Part shown: piece by piece, positions 35,358 through 47,327 of the stretch
How the letters are laid out: every line of letters begins with the position of its first letter
Position numbering within the stretch: position 1 is the stretch's first letter
NCBI RefSeq assembly: GCF_030272615.1
Contig: NC_081413.1
Coordinates: forward strand, 184,125,451 to 184,185,450
Origin: Cryptomeria japonica
Taxonomy: Eukaryota; Streptophyta; Pinopsida; Cupressales; Cupressaceae
Direction: 5' to 3'
DNA: 60,000 nucleotides
Position numbers and translations under genes: made by a program
Notes under the pieces: generated by a model
Told to the model about the DNA's origin: nothing
Databases searched by the model: none
Seen by the model: the letters and a program-made list of their open reading frames with translations, nothing else

Positions 35358-35597
35358 GAAATCAATGCAAGGTTGAAGAGATTGTCTTGGGAAATTAAGA
35401 TGGCGTTTTCCAGATTCAAGACATGTACTGAACGTTGTAAAGAAGAGAAAAGCTTGCATTTGAATTACTTAAAATCTATCTCGAATACAAATTTTAGATT
35501 CGTCAAGAACTTTCCTGCATGTTTTGAGTACCACGCTGCCAGCTTGTTTCTTCATTTCAATTGAGGAAAATTGTCATGGAGATTATATCAAGCTAGC
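35358..35597 (+). pseudogene. Decayed E+/DYW region of the PPR gene
   Basis: After the TAG the same frame continues EINARLKRLSWEIK, matching EIHAKLEELSWKMK of the paralogue. A frame change then gives PDSRHVLNVV (paralogue LDSRNVLNDVV), then back to EEKSLHL. The HxE deaminase motif and the CxxC pair are gone. At the end, FLHFN followed (frame-shifted) by CHGDY at about 35555-35585 recalls the FHHFK..CSCGDY ending. An internal deletion and shifts removed the editing domain. Confidence 0.72.
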
Positions 35598-37840
35598 TAT
35601 AAACATTGGCTTGCACTGTTACAAGGTACATTGTGTCAGACTTCCAGAGAAAAGAAGTAATCAGGTATTCTTTTTACTTTCCAATAAGTACTAAGAGGTA
35701 TTATTTTTAGTTTCCAATAAGTACTTTTTCTAAATTTTGTAAGAGTTAGTCAATGCTGTAGACACACACATATGGCCGAAGTTATTCTCGCTTCAAAACA
35801 GATCTTTTGTACAGCGTGATAGCGACGTGTTAGTCAATTGCAGCCGTTTATTGTAAAATCGACGGTGTAAAACGTACGACTAACATGCGTGTTAGTAAAT
35901 CCATACTGCTGTTTTAGAACCAAAATAGACGCATCCTATTATATATATGTATGCATGCATATACTTATTCTGATGAGATATTTGTTGAGGGCTTGAAGCC
36001 CTGTTTCATAAACTATGGAAGCTCATGACATGTAATTGTATTTCAGGAGGCCTATACATCTTAGAAACGAAAAATTGGAGGTGGCAGGGAACGGCAAATG
36101 TTAAAAGAGAAACGCTGGAAAGAAATGGAAAGTGCTTGCCAGTTGAAAATGTGAGACAAAGGTTTAGTATTAAGTACTGGTAAATAATGTTGAGAAGGTG
36201 TTATATATCTTGTATTAAATATTTTCTATGTTGTAATTGGGCAATATTTTTTTTAGGGAGGTTTTAGGTGACATTGTAAATGTATTAAATTTGGGTTATA
36301 AATTGAGGAGAGAGACAACTTATTGGGCTTATTGAAGAAATGCATTTAATATTCTTAGTTATTGTAAAATGTGTTTAGTGTTGTAAAGTAAAAAACATTT
36401 AATGCTTAGGGCACATGTTGCAAGCTGATTTGGTTTGAGAGAGCAAAGGAGCCACCATGGAGATGTTTGAGCACTAATTATTTGTCCATTGATTAACTTT
36501 TCTTGGGGTATTGAATAATAGCGACAAAGGTAGCTAAGAGGCCTCTAGTGGAATTCATTTTGCTTGTTGCTCTCTTGTCTATAAATAGGATAAAGATAGA
36601 GTCATTTATAACTTATTGATCATTCACTTGTTTATATTCTACGTGTTCACTATGATTAGAGCTTGGCTTGGGTTGCTTGCTAAGGGGATCAAAAGGAGCA
36701 TGGAGTGAGACATTGACTCTCATTTGTTCTTGGATTGGGCTTGTGGGGATGACAACAATGATTTCTCATTACAGGGTTCCTCCATGGTTGATGCCCCTTC
36801 ATTGTCGAAATGATAATTGGGTGAAACAATATATGGGTTACTAGTAAAGTTGAGGAATTGGGATGAGAATAAGGCCATTTATTAGAAAGATATACATGAA
36901 AACAAACAATAAACAAAAAACCAATGCACAAGATATATATGAGAACAAACAATAAAAAACAACCAAGATTAAGTGTGTAGCAAGACAAAATAAACTCAAT
37001 AAAGAATTAAGAAAAATATAATAGACCCATGGCAACATCATCGCTCTTCACCAATATTGTCTAAGTTGTCTCACCTCCACAAAATACTTAAAAGTTCAAA
37101 TAGATAGTTTGGAAGTACAAATCTTGCATTCATCAAATACGTATGATGTTATGAACTATTTGGATGGACCTCTTAAGGTATAAATAGAGAATATGCATAA
37201 TCAACTTGATGTGTTACAAGAACAAAGAACCAACATTGTCTCTCAAATGAAGCTATAGAGAGAAGTGGTAAGTTTGCACCTATCTCCAATGATAGGACTC
37301 TTATTGGATGCACAAAAATGGCAAGATTTCTCCATATCCCTTCTTCTATCAATGAGGGAGAGAATGTGTTCATCAAAATTAATAGCCATGTCCACCATCT
37401 CTTGTAGTAAGCTAGTTTATAGTGGACCAACACTTATAAATACTTGTGGTGTATTTACAAGAAAATTACATTCTAAGCAATTGTTTTTTCACAAATTTGA
37501 AAGAATTTTCACATGAAGTAAATTTTTTAGATGAATTTGTATAAGACAAAAACTCATACTTTCTTTTTTCACGTAAGTAGAAAAATTTGGTATGTCCTGG
37601 ACAAGGCATTGATTAAGTCAAGAGTAGATGATAAAAAGACATAATCAAGTCACTCTCATTATGCTGAAAACCTAAAGGGGTGGCCTAATGGAGGCCAATG
37701 GTTAAAACTTGCAAAGGTGCCAAAGGTTGGCAACAAAAGAACATACCCCTATGTAACTGCGACATGTACAAAGTATTTGTAGCAACATCGAAGGTACACC
37801 ACCATGAAGAAACATTAACAAGGACACATCCCTATATGTA
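35598..37840. other. Spacer without recognised gene
   Basis: Mixed sequence. A TATAAATAGG at about 36580 and LTR-like texture around 36360-36700 hint at old retrotransposon DNA, but no matching ends were found. The open frames at 36689-37516 have no recognisable domain. Confidence 0.5.
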
Positions 37841-37845
37841 TCACA
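37841..37845 (+). repeat. Target-site duplication, left (copia)
   Basis: TCACA, repeated exactly at 44681-44685. Confidence 0.9.
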
Positions 37846-38713
37846 TGTTGGGAAAATGGTGTCTCAACCTTGCATTTACATGAGGTTACTATTTATAGTA
37901 AGTTTTCATTTGAGCACGAAATGGTGCAAAATTATCCCCGAAACTTTTGGTTGGCTAGATAAGCATTCCGGTAAAGTTATGTCGCAAGATCACAACTAGT
38001 TTTGAAGATATTAAATTTTCCATTTTGGAAGGGTCCAATGAAAGGTTTAAATTTGATTTTGAGGATTTTAGAGGCCTCGAAACACCCTGAAAAGTAAGTG
38101 TAAACAACGTAGCAGTTTATGAGGCAATAGATCACTTCGCGAGCTTTCCAGCGCTTCAAATGGTTTGTCAATCGGACACACGATTCACAAGTTATGGCCT
38201 CAGAAAGTTTGTACTCCTGAAATAGGAAATATAAAATACATCTAACACATAAATGAGCTGTAAAAAGGGAGGGATGTGTCATAGGGCATCTAGAAGGAGA
38301 TAAGGTCGGCTACACCTTATTGGGTGGTTTTAGCCCATGGTTTTGTAATACCGTTTGATGGTTTCTTGTATTGTATCTCCTATATATGAGGTGTGTGAGA
38401 TAGAGGTTGTGTGTAAGAGTCTTATGGCTATTGAGTTACCTCTGAATCTCTGATTAGTGATACTCCTGTGAAGAGCTTGCTCTGTAAGTATATTGTAATC
38501 TGTTTTAATTGCAGAATAATATATTGGGCGGCTTTTAGAGTGTGGGGTTTTTCTCCCGAAAGGGTTTTCCCCACATAAATTACTGTTATGGTTTGAATGT
38601 TATTATATCTATTTTTGTTTTCTGTAACTATTGTGACGATCTGTAAAAGTTTTTGCATTACCCTCCTCTCAAGGTTAGTGTAGGAAGTTGTTCTGCTACT
38701 TAATTTCCTTACA
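37846..38713 (+). repeat. 5' LTR (copia)
   Basis: 868 bp, TGTTGGGAAAATGG to TTTCCTTACA. A TATA-like TCCTATATATGAGG is near 38378. Confidence 0.95.
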
Positions 38714-38715
38714 AG

Positions 38716-38727
38716 TGGTATCAGAGC
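38716..38727 (+). promoter_or_regulatory. Primer binding site (initiator tRNA-Met type)
   Basis: TGGTATCAGAGC, two bases after the 5' LTR. Confidence 0.92.
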
Positions 38728-38861
38728 TTGATCACCTTTGGTTTCAATTGTGGGTTGTTGGGTTTTTTGAACTAATCCAGATTTGAGTGGGAATTTTCGT
38801 AGAAGACACTTTTTGATCTTGTTGCAGGAATTTTCAGATAGCAAGTTCGTCAAGGAAAATA

Positions 38862-39110
38862 GAGGTGGAGAAATTTAATGGAACAAATTTTGAGGTGTGG
38901 AAGCTAAAGATGGAAGGTCTACTAATAGATCAAGATCTATGGGATGCTATTGATGTGACTGTCCAAAGGCCCTCAAATCCTATTGCGGTGGCTCAGTATG
39001 ATGTTATGGATCGAAAAACCAAGGGTCTAATCAAATTATGGCTGACATACTCTATTCTGATCAATGTCCACGAAAAAAACACTGCAAAGAAGCTATGGAC
39101 TAAGCTTGGT
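38862..39110 (+). pseudogene. copia gag, N-terminal part
   Basis: VEKFNGTNFEVWKLKMEGLL..KTKGLIKLWL..NTAKKLWTKLG is the usual start of a plant copia gag. The homology stops at KLG, where unrelated sequence begins with TGTAATGTCC. The rest of the capsid part is missing; only its end reappears near 40215. Confidence 0.88.
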
Positions 39111-39113
39111 GAA

Positions 39114-40180
39114 TGTAATGTCCCCTTTTTAGGTGACAGGAGAAGAGTAGTAGGATGGTCTATTATTTGGATCTCGTAGGCTGACAGTGGTGGATAGAGA
39201 CTCATGCAGGGTATTCAGTATCCGGAGTTGGCATTTCAGACAGTTTGAGGGCCATTGGGAGCAGTTCCTTGATTTTAGGGAGATTCCCTATTTTTTAGGA
39301 GGTTGTGGCAGTTCCCATATTGGAGGTTCCACAAGACCATGTCATGGTTTCAGTTTCAGGGAGTTTGGGTGTGTTTTCTAGTTTCTAGGAGCATCCCTAG
39401 ATTTTAGGGATGGGACTGACAGTTAGCTCAGCTTTTTCGGCATCGGTCACAGATAGGTGAAAAAGTTATATTCATGATTGTTTGGTCATTTTGGGCTATT
39501 TTGGATATCTGGAGATATTTTAATATATTTAAATATTTCCTAAGTTAGCAATTAAATAAATTAAAATAAGGCTATGTATTTAGTCATTTCGGAGTAATAA
39601 GGGGTTTCTGGCTTCATTTGGGTTGATATGCCTATGTGTTATAGCTCATTGGAAAGGTCTTGAACTTTGCTACATGATTCTCACCTTCCAGAGTCTTTGT
39701 GGATGCCTGAAGCTATTTATTTGCAATTTAGTGTTATTTTTCTATAGTTGACACCATAATTAGAAAATAACACTCTTTTCATAATGCGCCAACTTTACTC
39801 CCTTTTAGGGTTTGGCTTGGAAAGGAAATGAGATATAAGGAGATGAAGACCAAATTGTTCATTATCTTTTTACACAATCAAACTTATTTTGCGAATTTTC
39901 TCTGAGTGGGCGATTCTTCATCTGGGACACAAACCCCAAGATCTGGACTGGCTGGGACGTAGCCCTCAGCAGTTATTGGCATTGGATTCTTCAGGCATAG
40001 TGCATTGTTGACAGAGATTGAGTACGCCATTCTTCATTGTGGATTCAGGGTGTAGAGTAAGGGTTTCAGCATGGCAAATTGATTCTTCAGCTTGGGCGTG
40101 ATCTTTGTAGCCTTAGGGCCACCATTTGCAATAGGTACATCCCACGTGGAATGTAAGGAATGCATGTATTCAGCCTTAGA
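39114..40180. mobile_element. Insertion inside copia gag (solo LTR candidate)
   Basis: About 1.07 kb of sequence unrelated to gag, opening TGTAATGTCCCC directly after KLWTKLG. It has no coding domain. It contains TTAGGGAGATTCCC / ATTCCCTAAAA-like complementary stretches near 39270-39410. The right border could not be fixed, because part of gag was also lost, and no TSD was found. Confidence 0.45.
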
Positions 40181-40214
40181 GGTATTCTTGATTCATGATC
40201 ACTATTCAACTCCG

Positions 40215-41871
40215 AGATTACCTGTTACTCTTGTTATGGCTATCAGTAGTACTTCTGTTGTTTTGAAATCTGAAGATGTGGTGGGTGCCCTACTTGGTGA
40301 AGAGATGCGAATGAAGGTATCCCACAGTTTGAAGGAAGCCCTAACTGTTCGTGGAATACCTAAGGAGAAAGGTAAGAAGAATGAGAAGCGCGATAAGTCC
40401 AAATTGAAAGGGAGATCAAAATCTCCTGGAAAGTCCAAAGTCATTTGCTGGAATTGCAGTAAACCAAGTCACATCCGTAAGGACTGCAAAGAAGAAAAGA
40501 AGAAGAAAAAGAAGAAGATTGATTATGATTCTAAGTTCGAGAAGGAAGATGGTGATGCATTTATTGCAGCTTTGACGACTTATGCAAGTAATGATGCTTG
40601 GTTAATTGAATCAGGTGCATCTTTTCATATGACTACCAATAGAGATTGGTTTTTTAAATATGAAGAATTTAATGAAGGTAAGGTGTACTTGGGTGATGAT
40701 TCACATTTAGACATTGTTGTTTGAGGTAAAGTGAGAATCAAGTTTTCTGGTGGTAGAATAAAAAGAATTAATGGTGTGCTGCATATCCTTAGTTTAAAAC
40801 GAAATTTGTTATCTGTGAGCAAATTGATAGATGCGGGTGTCCAGGTAGTCTTCTCTGAAGCGGGATGTAAGATGATTAAGGGTGCAATGGTAATTGCTAG
40901 AGGTGTCAGGTTCGACACTTTGTATAAGCTAGACGCATACACTGTTGAGTGTAATAGCACTTCTGTAAAAAGTAAATCTGTGGAAGATTTGAGGGTTTCA
41001 CCTTCAACAAATGGAAATAGCTTTTGGGTACCTAAGGGTGCTCTTTCTTTTGAAGCAAAGTTACCTGCATAGAAGACTATGTTATGGCACCAAAGGCTTG
41101 GCCACATTGGAGAAAAGGGTCTAAAAATGAAAACCTTGTTGAAGGTTTGAATGATTGTAATCTTGACTTTGATTTCTATGAGCATTGCATTTATGGAAAA
41201 CAAAACCGCATTCATTTTTACTCGAGTTCTCATAAAACTTGTGGTGTTTTGGATCTTATTCGTTGTGATGTGTTTGGTCCTATACATGTTCATTCGATTG
41301 GAAAATCCACATATTATGTTTCATTTATGATTTTAATAGAAGGACATGGGTATATTTTCTAAAGAGTAAATTTGAAGTTTTCAGTTGATTTAAAAAATTT
41401 AAAGTAATGGTTTAGTTGCAGACTGGAAAGAAAATTAAAAGTTTGTGGACTGATAATGGCGGTGAATTTTTTTCTAATGATTTTGATAGATTCTGTAAAG
41501 ACTGTGGCATTAACAGACAAAAGACAACTTCGTATTCTCCACAACAGAATGGAGTTGCAGAAAGAATGAACAGGACAATGATGGAGAAGGCTAGGAGTAT
41601 GTTGAGTGGTGCTGGTCTAGAACAAAAGTTTTGGGTTGAAGTTGTTGCCACTGCTTGCTACCTGATTAACAGGTCTCCTACATTAGCCCTTGTTGATAAA
41701 ACGCCTATGGAAGCATGGTCGGGTCACAAGCCTTCATTGAGACATCTTAGAGATTTTGGTTGTGAGGCATATGCACATGTGCCAAAGGAGAAGCGGACAA
41801 AGTTGGAGAACACGACTATGAAATGTATCTTCATCAGGTATAGTTATGGTGCGAAAGGATACGAGCTTTGA
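40215..41871 (+). pseudogene. copia gag end, protease and integrase, broken
   Basis: Gag resumes with LVMAISSTSVVLKSEDVVGALLGEEM, then the zinc knuckle CWNCSKPSHIRKDC (about 40447-40488) and a Lys-rich run. The protease active site reads WLIESGASFHMT: the catalytic Asp of the usual DSGA is Glu here. Integrase follows: WHQRLGHIGEKGL (zinc-binding region), CDVFGP, WTDNGGEF and SPQQNGVAERMNR (core acidic residues), NRSPTLAL and HVPKEKRTKLE. Stops at 40722 (TGA in VV*GKV) and 41070 (LPA*KTM), and shifts at 41090-41410, inactivate it. Confidence 0.9.
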
Positions 41872-42099
41872 GACTCTATTGCACAAAATGTAATTCATAG
41901 TAGAAGTGTTATTTCTAGAGAAATTAAGTCTCCTTATGTTACATTGCAGCCATAATAGACTATAAAGGAAGATGCGATTCAATTTCCTTCTACACCTGAA
42001 AGAGAGACCCCTAGATAGGCAAGAAGTTGAGGAGAGCTCGTTTGGCTCTGAATCTTCAGAAGAGGAGGAAGAACCTCCAACTTAGCTTGTTCGAAGGTC

Positions 42100-43753
42100 T
42101 ACAAGACATAGACAACCACCTGAAAGGTATTGACTTGATGATTGGAGATGTATTTTTGCTTTGAATACTAATGTGGATGAACTGAAATCTATAGAAGAGG
42201 CATTAGGTATGAATGATGCAGAATATTGGAAGATTGCTATGGAAGAAGAAATGACAACTTTGAAAAATAATGACACATGGGATATTGTACCATTGCTTGA
42301 AGGACAGAAACCTATTATGGGTGTTCAAGAAAAAGATTGGTTCATATGGGAGCATTGAGAAGTATAAAGCGAGGTTGGTTGCAAAAGGCTACTCTCAGGT
42401 TGAGGGGGTTGATTATGGTGAGATATATTCTCCTGTTGCCAAAATGACATCCATTGGATTTTTTCTTTCTATTGCTGCAGATTATGATTTAGAGGTTGAA
42501 CAAATGGATGTGAAAACTACTTTCCTTCATGGTGATTTGGAGGAGGATATTTATATGGCACAATCAGAGCATTATGTGGTGAAAGGTAAAAGTAATTTGG
42601 TCTGTAAATTAAAAAAATCCCTATATGGCCTCAAACAGAGTCCTAGGATGTGGTACTAGAAATTGGATACATATGTGTTGAGTTTGGGATTTGAGCGTTC
42701 TAAATCATATTACTGTGTTTATTATAAATTTGATGGTAATCATTTTCTATACATTGCATTATATGTTGATGATATGTTATTCATTGGTAAAGGGAAAGGT
42801 ATGATTTCAAAACTAAAGTCTCAACTTGCTGCTAAATTTGAAATGAAAGATCTTGGTGCAACGAAACACATTCCTGGGATGGAAATTAGAAGAGATAGAG
42901 TGAGCAGAAAGCTATGGCTAGGCTAGAGTAAGTATGTGAATTCAGCATTAAAGAGGCTCAACATGCAGGATTGTAGACCATTGTGTGTTCCTTTTACAGA
43001 TGGAACAAAATTATCTATTTTTGATTGTCCTACATCCCCATTGGAGATTGAAGACATGAGCAGAGTGCCTTACAAAAGTGTAGTTGGAAGTTTGATGTAT
43101 GCTACATGGTCTGTACTAGACTAGACATTGCCCAAGCAGTGAGAGTTCTGTCCAGATATATGTCTAATCCTGGTAGAGTTCATTGGGATGCAGTCAAAAG
43201 AGTCTTTAGATATTTGAAGGGTACCTCAGAGTATTCTTTGTGTTATCATGGCAATTCAGTTGGAGACATGATTTCCCTTGATCTTCATGGTTATGTGGAT
43301 TCAAACTGGGCAGGTGATATTGATAGCAAAATATCCACCAGTGCTTATGCGTTTACTTTATTTGGTGGTGCAATTAGTTGGATGAGTAAGTGACGGGCTG
43401 TGGTTGCTTTGTCCACTACTGAAGTAGAATATATGACAGCTACTCATGCTTGTAAAGATGTCATTTGGCTTAAGAGACTGTGTTCAAATATTGAAATAAA
43501 ACAAGGAGCCGTAACAGTTTATTGTGATAGTCAGAATGCGATCTGCCTAGCTAAGAACCCGACATTTCATGCCCGGACCAAGCACATTGATGTTCAGTAT
43601 CATTTTGTCAGAGATATAGTTGAAGATGGCAGGGTGAAGCTGGTTAAGGTAGAAACTTTGATGAATGTCGTAGATTCTTTAACTAAGGCTGTGAGCATAG
43701 AGAAGTTCAGATGGTGCTCGGAGTCTATGGGCCTCATGGCCCCTAGCAATTGA
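42100..43753 (+). pseudogene. copia reverse transcriptase and RNase H, broken
   Basis: RT blocks: EEALGMNDAEYWKIAMEEEM, then after a shift near 42330 YGSIEKYKARLVAKGYSQ, EQMDVKTTFLHGDLEEDIYM and [16 protein letters not shown]. The intact catalytic box YVDD follows in LYVDDMLFIG (about 42757). The connection and RNase H show YVDSNWAGD, STTEVEYMTA, CDSQNAICLAKNPTFH and RTKHIDVQYHFVRD. Stops include 42657 (MWY*KLD), 42924 and 43391, with a shift near 43110. Confidence 0.92.
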
Positions 43754-43796
43754 TTTATTGTGTTGATACTCCCTTTTCTCTTGCAAGGTGTTCGAT

Positions 43797-43808
43797 AAGT
43801 GGGAGATT
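43797..43808 (+). promoter_or_regulatory. Polypurine tract (copia)
   Basis: AAGTGGGAGATT just before the 3' LTR. Confidence 0.8.
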
Positions 43809-44680
43809 TGTTGGGAAAATTGTGTCTCAACCTTGCATTTACATGAGCTTACTATTTGTAGTAAGTTTTCATTTGAGCACAAAATGGTGCAAAATTCTCT
43901 CCAAAGCTTCTGGTTGGCTAGATAAGCATTCCTGTAAAGTTATGTCGTAAGATCACAACTAGTTTTGAAGATATTAAATTTTTTCATTTTGGAGGGGTCC
44001 AATGAAAGGTTTAAATTTGATTTTAAGGACTTTAGAGGCCCCGAAACACCTTGAAAAGTGGGCATAAATAGCGTAGCAATTTACGAGGCAATAGAGAACT
44101 TCATGAGCTTCCCGACACTTCAAATAGTTCGTCAATCGGACACACGGTTCACAAGTTATGGCCTCTAAAAGTTTGTACTCCTGAAATAGGAAATATAAAA
44201 TACATCGGACACATAAATGAACTGTAAAAAGGAAGGGACACATCATAGGGCATCTAAAAAGGAGATAAGGTTGGCTACACCTTATTGGGTGATTTTAGCC
44301 CATGGTTTTGTAATACTGTTTGACGGTTTCTTGTATTGTATCTCCTATATATGAGGTGCGTGAGATAGAGGTTGTGTGTAAGAGTTTTATGGCTATTGAG
44401 ATACCTATGAATCTCTGATTAGTGGTACTCCTGTGAAGAGCTTGCTCTGCAAGTATATTGTAATCTGTTTTTATTGCGGAATAATATATTGGGCGGCTTT
44501 TGGAGAGTGGGGTTTTTCTCCCGAAAGGGTTTTTTCCACGTAAATTTTTGTGTTATGGTTTGAATGTTATTATATCTATTTCTGTTTTTTGTAACTGTTG
44601 TGACGATCTATAAATTTTTTTGCATTATCCTCCTCTCAAGGTTAGTGTAGGAAGTTGTTCCGCTACTTAACTTCCTTACA
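43809..44680 (+). repeat. 3' LTR (copia)
   Basis: 872 bp, TGTTGGGAAAATTG to CTTCCTTACA, homologous to 37846-38713. Confidence 0.95.
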
Positions 44681-44685
44681 TCACA
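44681..44685 (+). repeat. Target-site duplication, right (copia)
   Basis: TCACA, identical to 37841-37845. Confidence 0.9.
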
Positions 44686-47327
44686 AATGGATAGAAGATA
44701 TGATATGAAAATAGTGTGGAAAATAAATCAGAATATGTGAGATATAGATGGATATTGAGGGATTGTAAGATATATATGTTAGATGTATTGGGATTATTAT
44801 ATGAGAGGCAAACATGCACTAAGGAGCTAATAATTGTGTACCACTTTATGCTATAATTAATATAAGAAGCTTGATGAATTTTATTTATATATGGCACGAT
44901 GGTGTATGAATGAATGTTTATTTTACCCATGTTATCTGCTTTATACTACATTGATCTATAACTACTATATATGTTCTAATCGCCATCTTTACATATCACA
45001 TTAGGGTAAATTATAACATAACATAGAAAGATCATGTCTCTAGCCTCAAATTTCTTGTCCACAAAATGGTAAAGAATGAGTGTCCCAAGGCACAACATCA
45101 TCAAGTGTAACTAAGAAAGGTAGAGCTACATCACATACAACATCATCCATAGGTGTATCAAATGAGTATGAAAGATCTAAGTAATTATCATAAGTGATGA
45201 AAGATGGATCATCGTCATAGAGCATAGTGCCTATTGGCTAAGAAGTGAACTTAGCTAGGAAAGAGGGGAAAATATCCCTAATAGAGATCTAAGCAATGAA
45301 AAAATAATGAAAGGCTATGAATGCAAGGATTAAATCAACAATAAATGCTCAAATATAGTCAAAATGGATCAATAAATTGCAAGGGAGGGTGGATCCAAAC
45401 ATTAATCAAATCTAGGATAACGATATCATCATTAAGAATATCAAATCTAAAAAATCAGCAAAAATAAAAGCCAAACCCTGGGATGAAACTAGAGGGGTTC
45501 AAATGTCAAGTTATAAAAAAAAAACGTAAATAAATACAAGAATTTTTCTTTCCTCAAATTAGGTTTAATGAATATAAAACATAATATGATCTAATTTACC
45601 TAATTTAGAGTTGTGATATATCATGTAACATAATTTAGAAAATTGAATTAAAAAAAGTGAAAGTACATATCTAATTCCAATGATTGGTAGATAGATGTCA
45701 AGCTAATTTGATCACAATATTCAAATTGTAACTCAAGATCACTTACTCTTGGTTATGTTGGAAATAAAACAATGAAATATGAACTAAGTCATTATTATAA
45801 TTTTGTAGATGCATAAATGAACTAGATTAGATCCACAGTGTGTGGATTTGAACCCATTCATTAAGATTCATGTGTTCCTAGAAACAAAGATTTGTTTGGA
45901 TGTTTAGACCTACAATAAAAATAACAATGCTGATAGATACATTTGAGAAGCTTGACAAGAGAGTATCCTTTCCTTATGACAAGCCCCTAGGATACTAAGT
46001 CAACAACTTGATAGAAATAGTGGTAGACAATGTGATTAAAGCAAGGGCTACCTAACTAAGAGGTAATTTTGAATCTAGAAATTTGAGATTTGAGACTTCA
46101 CATTTGGAATCTAATGTAAAAGGCAATACAAGAGACCCAACATTCAAGAAGGATGTCAAAGAATGCATAGGAAATAAAAGCAAAAAAGATTTGGAAATGT
46201 ACTAAATGTGGATAGTGATCCCTCCGCAAACTTGTAATGATAGTTGAGATGTTGGAATGCTACTAAATTTAGAAATTCAATTATGGAGAGTAGTTGATAA
46301 TATCTAGATGCTCAATGATTGATAAACAAGGCGTTGGGTAATTTCTTTTATACTTGTTCGAGTTGCACGAGTTGAAAGTTGTGGCATAAGAGTATACTTA
46401 TAATGGCTAATTAGAACTAAGTTGGCTAGTACCCATAATTAAATTTGAATTTTGAAAACATCTAGGTTAGATGTGAGTTGTTAAATTGACTTGACATCCA
46501 CATGTGAAGAATGAACCATGAAGAGTAATAGGTAATCTTAGAGTTGAAAAGCATTTGAGAGTGAATTTGATGTAGATTGTGATAGCTAATTATTAATTTA
46601 AGTAAAAATAGAACACCAAATCATTTTAAAACACATTCTAAATCAAGTATTCAAAATATCTACATAAAATAATATACAACTCATGATATAGAATACAAAA
46701 TATACATTTTTTTCCACTACAATAATATATAATTACAATTACCTTGCAATCATAATAAAACCTTTCATAATATTATTCCTAATAAATTATTTCCATACTC
46801 ATCTTTAAAATTCCTCATAAAAACCATTAATACCTTTCTTTCCATATTCAATAGAAAACTTACATGAGAAGGTCATAGCTCACCAATCAACCCTCCTCTT
46901 CCTAACATCAACTCTTCTCAACATCAAATAATAAACTTCGTTATACATAATGATATATTGAAGACAAAATTTTAATTATTAGCTCTAAACAAAACAAAGG
47001 GAAGTGAAGAAGCACTATAAATCTCCAGCCATAAAAGCAGATATAATCCACATGGACATAATATTTATTTGCATTAATGACCTTGCACATATTGTGTAAT
47101 CCCAAATGGGGGAGCCCTGACATGGTCACAAGAAGCTCTAAAGAGATGTTTCCTCACCGTTTCTAATCAGAGGATTGATTGTAAGCCGTTCAATCACATT
47201 TTCAACCGGCCATCAATCTTTTCATTCCCTTCAAAGGTTCATCTCCTTTTGCTTCCCCGCCTTCCTCGAGCTTTCATTGCAGAGATGTTACAGTGCAAGC
47301 TTGGTTTTACAGATTAATTAACTAGCA
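44686..47327. other. Spacer without recognised gene
   Basis: AT-rich, without domains, LTR pairs or notable repeats that I could recognise. The last 200 bp form the 3' flank of the PPR-DYW gene. Confidence 0.5.

Larger units (their letters stand above)
37846..44680 (+). mobile_element. Complete Ty1-copia retrotransposon (non-functional)
   Basis: 6.8 kb, with two LTRs, PBS, gag-pol, polypurine tract and perfect 5-bp TSDs (TCACA). The LTRs have visibly diverged (about one change per 12-15 bases in the first 150), so the insertion is not recent. Gag is broken by an approximately 1.1-kb foreign segment (39114 to about 40180), and pol has many stops and shifts. It lies between the two PPR paralogues. 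Confidence 0.95.

Noticed and set aside
36689-37516. Several overlapping frames of 60-100 codons on both strands
   Set aside because: No domain recognised; they overlap each other and look like chance.
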